A stretch of DNA of 64,000 nucleotides from Thereva unica (Eukaryota > Arthropoda > Insecta > Diptera > Therevidae): the NCBI GenBank assembly GCA_949987705.1, contig OX465286.1:16939676-17003675 (forward strand), given 5' to 3'. Each line of letters starts with the position of its first letter. Position 1 is the stretch's first letter. The notes beneath the pieces were generated by a model. The model had not been told where the DNA came from, searched no databases, and was given only the letters and a program-made list of their open reading frames with translations. Shown piece by piece: positions 54,156-64,000 of the stretch. Both the position numbers and the translations under genes were made by a program.

Positions 54156-56741
54156 TCAAGTGCGCTGAACTCGGGGGAGCGAGCCCTTTCCAACGATACC
54201 CCATTCATTAAGATCCCAGCACTTTCGTGAAATCGACCAAAAATATCCCTTTGAAAATTTTCCGGTTTTGGGAAAATTCTGGAGTGGCCATTTTTTGGAT
54301 GGGAAATTGTTAGGGACCTCCCAGCGAGGCTGTGAATTCAATCCCACCCCGGGCTGACCAGTATTTCCCGAGATAATGGGCATTCTGCAGCCCCGCTTGG
54401 GGAAATCACAAAAGAGGGGATATCTCCCGAACCCCTTGGAATTTCTGGACCAAATCAAGTGCGCTGAACTCGGGGGAGCGAGCCCTTTCCAACGATACCC
54501 CATTCATTAAGATCCCAGCACTTTCGTGAAATCGACCAAAAATATCCCAAGGGGTACCCCTTTGAAAATCTTCCGGTTTTGGGAAAATTCTGGAGTGGCC
54601 CTTTTTTGGATGGGAAATTGTTAGGGACCTCCCAGGGAGGCTGTGAATTCAATCCCACCCCGGGCTGACCAGTATTTCCCGAGATAATGGGCATTCTGCA
54701 GCCCCGCTTGGGGAAATCACAAAAGAGGGGATATCTCCCGAACCCCTTGGGATTTCTGGACCAAATCAAGTGCGCTGAACTCGGGGGAGCGAGCCCTTTC
54801 CGACGATACCCCATTCATTAAGATCCCAGCACTTTCGTGAAATCGACCAAAAATATCCCAAGGGGTACCCCTTTGAAAATTTTCCGGTTTTGGGAAAATT
54901 CTGGAGTGGCCCTTTTTTGGATGGGAAATTGTTAGGGACCTCCCAGGGAGGCTGTGAATTCAATCCCACCCCGGGCTGACCAGTATTTCCCGAGATAATG
55001 GGCATTCTGCAGCCCCGCTTGGGGAAATCACAAAAGAGGGGATATCTCCCGAACCCCTTGGGATTTCTGGACCAAATCAAGTGCGCTGAACTCGGGGGAG
55101 CGAGCCCTTTCCAACGATACCCCATTCATTAAGATCCCAGCACTTTCGTGAAATCGACCAAAAATATCCCTTTGAAAATTTTCCGGTTTTGGGAAAATTC
55201 TGGAGTGGCCATTTTTTGGATGGGAAATTGTTAGGGACCTCCCAGCGAGGCTGTGAATTCAATCCCACCCCGGGCTGACCAGTATTTCCCGAGATAATGG
55301 GCATTCTGCAGCCCCGCTTGGGGAAATCACAAAAGAGGGGATATCTCCCGAACCCCTTGGAATTTCTGGACCAAATCAAGTGCGCTGAACTCGGGGGAGC
55401 GAGCCCTTTCCAACGATACCCCATTCATTAAGATCCCAGCACTTTCGTGAAATCGACCAAAAATATCCCAAGGGGTACCCCTTTGAAAATTTTCCGGTTT
55501 TGGGAAAATTCTGGAGTGGCCCTTTTTTGGATGGGAAATTGTTAGGGACCTCCCAGGGAGGCTGTGAATTCAATCCCACCCCGGGCTGACCAGTATTTCC
55601 CGAGATAATGGGCATTCTGCAGCCCCGCTTGGGGAAATCACAAAAGAGGGGATATCTCCCGAACCCCTTGGGATTTCTGGACCAAATCAAGTGCGCTGAA
55701 CTCGGGGGAGCGAGCCCTTTCCAACGATACCCCATTCATTAAGATCCCAGCACTTTCGTGAAATCGACCAAAAATATCCCTTTGAAAATTTTCCGGTTTT
55801 GGGAAAATTCTGGAGTGGCCATTTTTTGGATGGGAAATTGTTAGGGACCTCCCAGCGAGGCTGTGAATTCAATCCCACCCCGGGCTGACCAGTATTTCCC
55901 GAGATAATGGGCATTCTGCAGCCCCGCTTGGGGAAATCACAAAAGAGGGGATATCTCCCGAACCCCTTGGAATTTCTGGACCAAATCAAGTGCGCTGAAC
56001 TCGGGGGAGCGAGCCCTTTCCAACGATACCCCATTCATTAAGATCCCAGCACTTTCGTGAAATCGACCAAAAATATCCCAAGGGGTACCCCTTTGAAAAT
56101 TTTCCGGTTTTGGGAAAATTCTGGAGTGGCCCTTTTTTGGATGGGAAATTGTTAGGGACCTCCCAGGGAGGCTGTGAATTCAATCCCACACCGGGCTGAC
56201 CAGTATTTCCCGAGATAATGGGCATTCTGCAGCCCCTTGCGGAAATCACAAAAGAGGGGATATCTCCCGAACCCCTTGGGATTTCTATACCAAATCAAGT
56301 GCGCTGAACTCGGGGGAGCGAGCCCTTTCCGACGATACCCCATTCATTAAGATCCCAGCACTTTCGTGAAATCGACCAAAAATATCCCAAGGGGTACCCC
56401 TTTGAAAATTTTCCGGTTTTGGGAAAATTCTGGAGTGGCCCTTTTTTGGATGGGAAATTGTTAGGGACCTCCCAGGGAGGCTGTGAATTCAATCCCACCC
56501 CGGGCTGACCAGTATTTCCCGAGAAAATGGGCATTCTGCAGCCCCCTTGCGGAAATCACAAAAGAGGGGATATCTCCCGAACCCCTTGGGATTTCTGGAC
56601 CAAATCAAGTGCGCTGAACTCGGGGGAGCGAGCCCTTTCCAACGATACCCCATTCATTAAGATCCCAGCACTTTCGTGAAATCGACCAAAAATATCCCAA
56701 GGGGTACCCCTTTGAAAATTTTCCGGTTTTGGGAAAATTCT
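54156..56741 (+). repeat. Higher-order repeat copy 2, 6.08-kb offset
   Basis: Has the same private variants at 56185 and 56522, in the same order and with the same unit lengths between them. A few later changes separate the copies, such as tctataccaaatc at 56284. Confidence 0.75.
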
Positions 56742-59214
56742 GGAGTGGCCCTTTTTTGGATGGGAAATTGTTAGGGACCTCCCAGGGAGGCTGTGAATTC
56801 AATCCCACCCCGGGCTGACCAGTATTTCCCGAGATAATGGGCATTCTGCAGCCCCGCTTGGGGAAATCACAAAACAGGGGATATCTCCCGAATCCCTTGG
56901 AATTTCTGGACCAAATCAAGTGCGCTGAACTCGGGGGAGCGAGCCCTTTCCAACGATACCCCATTCATTAAGATCCCAGCACTTTCGTGAAATCGACCAA
57001 AAATATCCCAAGGGGTACCCCTTTGAAAATTTCCGGTTTTGGGAAAATTCTGGAGTGGCCCTTTTTTGGATGGGAAATTATTAGGGACCTCCCAGGGAGG
57101 CTGTGAATTCAATCCCACCCCGGGCTGACCAGTATTTCCCGAGATAATGGGCATTCTGCAGCCCCGCTTGGGGAAATCACAAAAGAGGGGATATCTCCCG
57201 AACCCCTTGGAATTTCTGGACCAAATCAAGTGCGCTGAACTCGGGGGAGCGAGCCCTTTCCAACGATACCCCATTCATTAAGATCCCAGCACTTTCGTGA
57301 AATCGACCAAAAATATCCCAAGGGGTACCCCTTTGAAAATTTTCCGGTTTTGGGAAAATTCTGGAGTGGCCCTTTTTTGGATGGGAAATTGTTAGGGACC
57401 TCCCAGGGAGGCTGTGAATTCAATCCCACCCCGGGCTGACCAGTATTTCCCGAGATAATGGGCATTCTGCAGCCCCCTTGGGGAAATCACAAAAGAGGGG
57501 ATATCTCCCGAATCCCTTGGAATTTCTGGACCAAATCAAGTGCGCTGAACTCGGGGGAGCGAGCCCTTTCCAACGATACCCCATTCATTAAGATCCCAGC
57601 ACTTTCGTGAAATCGACCAAAAATATCCCAAGGGGTACCCCTTTGAAAATTTTCCGGTTTTGGGAAAATTCTGGAGTGGCCCTTTTTTGGATGGGAAATT
57701 GTTAGGGACCTCCCAGGGAGGCTGTGAATTCAATCCCACCCCGGGCTGACCAGTATTTCCCGAGATAATGGGCATTCTGCAGCCCCCTTGGGGAAATCAC
57801 AAAAGAGGGGATATCTCCCGAATCCCTTGGAATTTCTGGACCAAATCAAGTGCGCTGAACTCGGGGGAGCAAGCCCTTTCCAACGATACCCCATTCATTA
57901 AGATCCCAGCACTTTCGTGAAATCGACCAAAAATATCCCAAGGGGTACCCCTTTGAAAATTTTCCGGTTTTGGGAAAATTCTGGAGTGGCCCTTTTTTGG
58001 ATGGGAAATTGTTAGGGACCTCCCAGGGAGGCTGTGAATTCAATCCCACCCCGGGCTGACCAGTATTTCCCGAGATAATGGGCATTCTGCAGCCCCCTTG
58101 CGGAAATCACAAAAGAGGGGATATCTCCCGAACCCCTTGGGATTTCTGGACCAAATCAAGTGCGCTGAACTCGGGGGAGCGAGCCCTTTCCGACGATACC
58201 CCATTCATTAAGATCCCAGCACTTTCGTGAAATCGACCAAAAATATCCCAAGGGGTACCCCTTTGAAAATTTTCCGGTTTTGGGAAAATTCTGGAGTGGC
58301 CCTTTTTGGGATGGGAAATTGTTAGGGACCTCCCAGGGAGGCTGTGAATTCAATCCCACCCCGGGCTGACCAGTATTTCCCGAGATAATGGGCATTCTGC
58401 AGCCCCGCTTGGGGAAATCACAAAAGAGGGGATATCTCCCGAACCCCTTGGAATTTCTGGACCAAATCAAGTGCGCTGAACTCGGGGGAGCGAGCCCTTT
58501 CCAACGATACCCCATTCATTAAGATCCCAGCACTTTCGTGAAATCGACCAAAAATATCCCAAGGGGTACCCCTTTGAAAATTTTCCGGTTTTGGGAAAAT
58601 TCTGGAGTGGCCCATTTTTGGATGGGAAATTGTTAGGGACCTCCCAGGGAGGCTGTGAATTCAATCCCACCCCGGGCTGACCAGTATTTCCCGAGATAAT
58701 GGGCATTCTGCAGCCCCCCTTGGGGAAATCACAACAGAGGGGATATCTCCCGAATCCCTTGGAATTTCTGGACCAAATCAAGTGCGCTGAACTCGGGGGA
58801 GCGAGCCCTTTCCAACGATACCCCATTCATTAAGATCCCAGCACTTTCGTGAAATCGACCAAAAATATCCCAAGGGGTACCCCTTTGAAAATTTTCCGGT
58901 TTTGGGAAAATTCTGGAGTGGCCCTTTTTTGGATGGGAAATTGTTAGGGACCTCCCAGGGAGGCTGTGAATTCAATCCCACCCCGGGCTGACCAGTATTT
59001 CCCGAGATAATGGGCATTCTGCAGCCCCCCTTTGGGAAATCACAAAACAGGGGATATCTCCCGAACCCCTTGGAATTTCTGGACCAAACCAAGTGCGCTG
59101 AACTCGGGGGAGCGAGCCCTTTCCAACGATACCCCATTCATTAAGATCCCAGCACTTTCGTGAAATCGACCAAAAATATCCCAAGGGGTACCCCTTTGAA
59201 AATTTTCCGGTTTT

Positions 59215-59220
59215 GGGAAA
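59215..59220. other. Satellite orientation-switch junction
   Basis: The direct sequence ccggttttgggaaa runs straight into tactggtcagcccgg, which is the reversed monomer (tctcgggaaatactgg). The six bases gggaaa belong to both sides, a microhomology at the breakpoint. No other sequence is inserted. Confidence 0.9.
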
Positions 59221-62200
59221 TACTGGTCAGCCCGGGGTGGGATTGAATTCACAGCCTCCCTGGGAGGTCCCTAACAATTTCCCATCCAAAAAAGGGCCAC
59301 TCCAGAATTTTCCCAAAACCGGAAAATTTTCAAAGGGGTACCCCTTGGGATATTTTTGGTCGATTTCACGAAAGTGCTGGGATCTTAATGAATGGGGTAT
59401 CGTTGGAAAGGGCTCGCTCCCCCGAGTTCAGCGCACTTGGTTTGGTCCAGAAATTCCAAGGGATTCGGGAGATATCCCCTCTTTTGTGATTTCCCCAAGG
59501 GGGCTGCAGAATGCCTATTATCTCGGGAAATACTGGTCAGCCCGGGGTGGGATTGAATTCACAGCCTCCCTGGGAGGTCCCTAACAATTTCCCATCCAAA
59601 AAAGGGCCACTCCAGAATTTTCCCAAAACCGGAAAATTTTCAAAGGGGTACCCCTTGGGATATTTTTGGTCGATTTCACGAAAGTGCTGGGATCTTAATG
59701 AATGGGGTATCGTTGGAAAGGGCTTGCTCCCCCGAGTTCAGCGCACTTGATTTGGTCCAGAAATTCCAAGGGATTCGGGAGATATCCCCTCTTTTGTGAT
59801 TTCCCCAAGGGGGCTGCAGAATGCCCATTATCTCGGGAAATACTGGTCAGCCCGGGGTGGGATTGAATTCACAGCCTCCCTGGGAGGTCCCTAACAATTT
59901 CCCATCCAAAAAAGGGCCACTCCAGAATTTTCCCAAAACCGGAAAATTTTCAAAGGGGTACCCCTTGGGATATTTTTGGTCGATTTCACGAAAGTGCTGG
60001 GATCTTAATGAATGGGGTATCGTTGGAAAGGGCTCGCTCCCCCGAGTTCAGCGCACTTGATTTGGTCCAGAAATTCCAAGGGGTTCGGGAGATATCCCCT
60101 CTTTTGTGATTTCCCCAAGCGGGGCTGCAGAATGCCCATTATCTCGGGAAATACTGGTCAGCCCGGGGTGGGATTGAATTCACAGCCTCCCTGGGAGGTC
60201 CCTAACAATTTCCCATCCCAAAAAGGGCCACTCCAGAATTTTCCCAAAACCGGAAAATTTTCAAAGGGGTACCCCTTGGGATATTTTTGGTCGATTTCAC
60301 GAAAGTGCTGGGATCTTAATGAATGGGGTATCGTTGGAAAGGGCTCGCTCCCCCGAGTTCAGCGCACTTGATTTGGTCCAGAAATTCCAAGGGATTCGGG
60401 AGATATCCCCTCTGTTGTGATTTCCCCAAGGGGGGCTGCAGAATGCCCATTATCTCGGGAAATACTGGTCAGCCCGGGGTGGGATTGAATTCACAGCCTC
60501 CCTGGGAGGTCCCTAACAATTTCCCATCCAAAAATGGGCCACTCCAGAATTTTCCCAAAACCGGAAAATTTTCAAAGGGGTACCCCTTGGGATATTTTTG
60601 GTCGATTTCACGAAAGTGCTGGGATCTTAATGAATGGGGTATCGTTGGAAAGGGCTCGCTCCCCCGAGTTCAGCGCACTTGATTTGGTCCAGAAATTCCA
60701 AGGGATTCGGGAGATATCCCCTCTTTTGTGATTTCCCCAAGCGGGGCTGCAGAATGCCCATTATCTCGGGAAATACTGGTCAGCCCGGGGTGGGATTGAA
60801 TTCACAGCCTCCCTGGGAGGTCCCTAACAATTTCCCATCCAAAAAAGGGCCACTCCAGAATTTTCCCAAAACCGGAAAATTTTCAAAGGGGTACCCCTTG
60901 GGATATTTTTGGTCGATTTCACGAAAGTGCTGGGATCTTAATGAATGGGGTATCGTTGGAAAGGGCTCGCTCCCCCGAGTTCAGCGCACTTGATTTGGTC
61001 CAGAAATTCCAAGGGATTCGGGAGATATCCCCTCTTTTGTGATTTCCCCAAGGGGGCTGCAGAATGCCCATTATCTCGGGAAATACTGGTCAGCCCGGGG
61101 TGGGATTGAATTCACAGCCTCCCTGGGAGGTCCCTAACAATTTCCCATCCAAAAAAGGGCCACTCCAGAATTTTCCCAAAACCGGAAAATTTTCAAAGGG
61201 GTACCCCTTGGGATATTTTTGGTCGATTTCACGAAAGTGCTGGGATCTTAATGAATGGGGTATCGTTGGAAAGGGCTCGCTCCCCCGAGTTCAGCGCACT
61301 TGGTTTGGTCCAGAAATTCCAAGGGGTTCGGGAGATATCCCCTGTTTTGTGATTTCCCCAAGGGGGGCTGCAGAATGCCCATTATCTCGGGAAATACTGG
61401 TCAGCCCGGGGTGGGATTGAATTCACAGCCTCCCTGGGAGGTCCCTAACAATTTCCCATCCAAAAAAGGGCCACTCCAGAATTTTCCCAAAACCGGAAAA
61501 TTTTCAAAGGGGTACCCCTTGGGATATTTTTGGTCGATTTCACGAAAGTGCTGGGATCTTAATGAATGGGGTATCGTCGGAAAGGGCTCGCTCCCCCGAG
61601 TTCAGCGCACTTGATTTGGTCCAGAAATCCCAAGGGGTTCGGGAGATATCCCCTCTTTTGTGATTTCCGCAAGGGGGCTGCAGAATGCCCATTATCTCGG
61701 GAAATACTGGTCAGCCCGGGGTGGGATTGAATTCACAGCCTCCCTGGGAGGTCCCTAACAATTTCCCATCCAAAAAAGGGCCACTCCAGAATTTTCCCAA
61801 AACCGGAAAATTTTCAAAGGGGTACCCCTTGGGATATTTTTGGTCGATTTCACGAAAGTGCTGGGATCTTAATGAATGGGGTATCGTTGGAAAGGGCTCG
61901 CTCCCCCGAGTTCAGCGCACTTGATTTGGTCCAGAAATTCCAAGGGGTTCGGGAGATATCCCCTCTTTTGTGATTTCCCCAAGCGGGGCTGCAGAATGCC
62001 CATTATCTCGGGAAATACTGGTCAGCCCGGGGTGGGATTGAATTCACAGCCTCCCTGGGAGGTCCCTAACAATTTCCCATCCAAAAAAGGGCCACTCCAG
62101 AATTTTCCCAAAACCGGAAAATTTTCAAAGGGGTACCCCTTGGGATATTTTTGGTCGATTTCACGAAAGTGCTGGGATCTTAATGAATGGGGTATCGTTG

Positions 62201-64000
62201 GAAAGGGCTCGCTCCCCCGAGTTCAGCGCACTTGATTTGGTCCAGAAATTCCAAGGGATTCGGGAGATATCCCCTGTTTTGTGATTTCCCCAAGCGGGGC
62301 TGCAGAATGCCCATTATCTCGGGAAATACTGGTCAGCCCGGGGTGGGATTGAATTCACAGCCTCCCTGGGAGGTCCCTAACAATTTCCCATCCAAAAAAG
62401 GGCCACTCCAGAATTTTCCCAAAACCGGAAAATTTTCAAAGGGGTCCCTTGGGATATTTTTGGTCGATTTCACGAAAGTGCTGGGATCTTAATGAATGGG
62501 GTATCGTTGGAAAGGGCTCGCTCCCCCGAGTTCAGCGCACTTGATTTGGTCCAGAAATCCCAAGGGGTTCGGGAGATATCCCCTCTTTTGTGATTTCCGC
62601 AAGGGGGCTGCAGAATGCCCATTATCTCGGGAAATACTGGTCAGCTCGGGGTGGGATTGAATTCACAGCCTCCCTGGGAGGTCCCTAACAATTTCCCATC
62701 CAAAAAAGGGCCACTCCAGAATTTTCCCAAAACCGGAAAATTTTCAAAGGGGTACCCCTTGGGATATTTTTGGTCGATTTCACGAAAGTGCTGGGATCTT
62801 AATGAATGGGGTATCGTTGGAAAGGGCTCGCTCCCCCGAGTTCAGCGCACTTGATTTGGTCCAGAACATCCAAGGGGTTCGGGAGATATACCCTCTTTTG
62901 TGATTTCCCCAAGCGGGGCTGCAGAATGCCCATTATCTCGGGAAATACTGGTCAGCTCGGGGTGGGATTGAATTCACAGCCTCCCTGGGAGGTCCCTAAC
63001 AATTTCCCATCCCAAAAAGGGCCACTCCAGAATTTTCCCAAAACCGGAAAATTTTCAAAGGGGTACCCCTTGGGATATTTTTGGTCGATTTCACGAAAGT
63101 GCTGGGATCTTAATGAATGGGGTATCGTCGGAAAGGGCTCGCTCCCCCGAGTTCAGCGCACTTGATTTGGTCCAGAAATCCCAAGGGGTTCGGGAGATAT
63201 CCCCTCTTTTGTGATTTCCGCAAGGGGCTGCAGAATGCCCATTATCTCGGGAAATACTGGTCAGCCCGGGGTGGGATTGAATTCACAGCCTCCCTGGGAG
63301 GTCCCTAACAATTTCCCATCCAAAAAAGGGCCACTCCAGAATTTTCCCAAAACCGGAAAATTTTCAAAGGGGTACCCCTTGGGATATTTTTGGTCGATTT
63401 CACGAAAGTGCTGGGATCTTAATGAATGGGGTATCGTTGGAAAGGGCTCGCTCCCCCGAGTTCAGCGCACTTGATTTGGTCCAGAAATTCCAAGGGGTTC
63501 GGGAGATATCCCCTCTTTTGTGATTTCCCCAAGCGGGGCTGCAGAATGCCCATTATCTCGGGAAATACTGGTCAGCCCGGGGTGGGATTGAATTCACAGC
63601 CTCCCTGGGAGGTCCCTAACAATTTCCCATCCAAAAAAGGGCCACTCCAGAATTTTCCCAAAACCGGAAAATTTTCAAAGGGGTACCCCTTGGGATATTT
63701 TTGGTCGATTTCACGAAAGTGCTGGGATCTTAATGAATGGGGTATCGTCGGAAAGGGCTCGCTCCCCCGAGTTCAGCGCACTTGATTTGGTCCAGAAATC
63801 CCAAGGGGTTCGGGAGATATCCCCTCTTTTGTGATTTCCGCAAGGGGCTGTAGAATGCCCATTATCTCGGGAAATACTGGTCAGCCCGGGGTGGGATTGA
63901 ATTCACAGCCTCCCTGGGAGGTCCCTAACAATTTCCCATCCAAAAAAGGGCCACTCCAGAATTTTCCCAAAACCGGAAAATTTTCAAAGGGGTACCCCTT
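59221..64000 (-). repeat. Satellite block D, inverted orientation
   Basis: About 15 monomers, nearly all of the 310/311-bp class, with one 309-type unit at about 62440, reversed relative to blocks A-C. The block reaches the end of the window, so its true extent is unknown. Confidence 0.95.

Larger units (their letters stand above)
36659..59220 (+). repeat. Satellite block C, with higher-order duplications
   Basis: About 22.5 kb of uninterrupted direct monomers. Length classes 299, 309/310 and 311 are interspersed; 299 and 311 often alternate between 42 and 56 kb, and 310/311 dominates after 56 kb. Shared private variants show internal segmental copies: about 37.7-39.0 kb against 43.2-44.5 kb (offset 5514), 39.3-40.5 against 44.5-45.7 kb (offset 5205), and 48.1-50.7 against 54.2-56.7 kb (offset about 6081). 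One unit at about 57030 has lost a base in aaaattt. Confidence 0.95.

Noticed and set aside
12881..63785. Dozens of 75-163-residue open frames, nearly identical in sequence, in the satellite
   Set aside because: They are one frame of the monomer read over and over. 299 and 311 are not multiples of 3, so the frame breaks at each unit, starts and stops fall at repeat positions, and no domain is seen. The length reflects low stop-codon density, not coding.
12995..64000. Match to the CENP-B box: tcgttggaaa in the reverse strand of most monomers
   Set aside because: The ten-base core is shared, but the essential CGGG half and the first T of TTCG are missing, several monomers carry tcgtcggaaa instead, and insects lack a true CENP-B. 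Treated as coincidence.
12995..64000. Regularly spaced repeats considered as a CRISPR array
   Set aside because: The repeat is the entire 300-bp monomer with no unique spacers, and the genome is eukaryotic.

Overview
This is eukaryotic DNA, most likely from an insect and probably a higher fly. The flanks are very AT-rich, introns are 50-61 bp, PIF/Harbinger, Transib, mariner-type, BEL/Pao and Ty3/gypsy elements occur together, and the one recognisable host gene fragment (a selenium-binding protein/methanethiol oxidase C-terminus) reads like the insect form. There are no bacterial operons, rRNA, tRNA genes or CRISPR arrays. Both LTR elements carry tRNA primer-binding sites (Tyr and Trp).

Layout. 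Positions 1-12595 are AT-rich single-copy DNA littered with small elements: a decayed PIF/Harbinger relic (1398-2361), an isolated perfect 130-bp piece of the satellite found later in the window (3489-3618), a 2.2-kb Transib-like element with 35-bp inverted ends and CGGCG target duplications (3845-6037) that contains a 121-bp tandem repeat and a dead LINE RNase H fragment, the last two exons of a SELENBP1-like gene (6945-7300), two small inverted-repeat hairpins, several minisatellites and a TA-flanked MITE (10671-11135).

From 12596 to the end the window is one satellite array (monomers of about 299, 309 and 311 bp) interrupted by two complete, very young LTR retrotransposons. A BEL/Pao element lies on the minus strand (15870-24145, LTRs 1447 bp with two differences seen, 5-bp target duplication CGAAC). 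A Ty3/gypsy element of the CsRn1 type lies on the plus strand (30492-36658, LTRs 403 bp with no difference seen, 4-bp target duplication GCTG). Both have intact coding regions, so both may be active or only recently inserted. The satellite shows higher-order duplications of about 5.2-5.5 and 6.08 kb, and it flips orientation at about 59215-59220 and again, in a diverged copy, at its left edge.

Most unusual points. (1) Each BEL LTR carries, on the strand opposite to the element's genes, three consecutive consensus mini-introns (55, 55 and 51 bp) followed by AATAAA and a GT-rich stretch: it looks like a spliced, polyadenylated antisense transcription unit built into the LTR. (2) The gypsy gag ends with a canonical A_AAA_AAC slippery heptamer touching the stop codon, with pol in the -1 frame. 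(3) The Transib-like ends start with CACAGTG, the same heptamer as V(D)J recombination signals. (4) An exact satellite fragment sits 9 kb outside the array.
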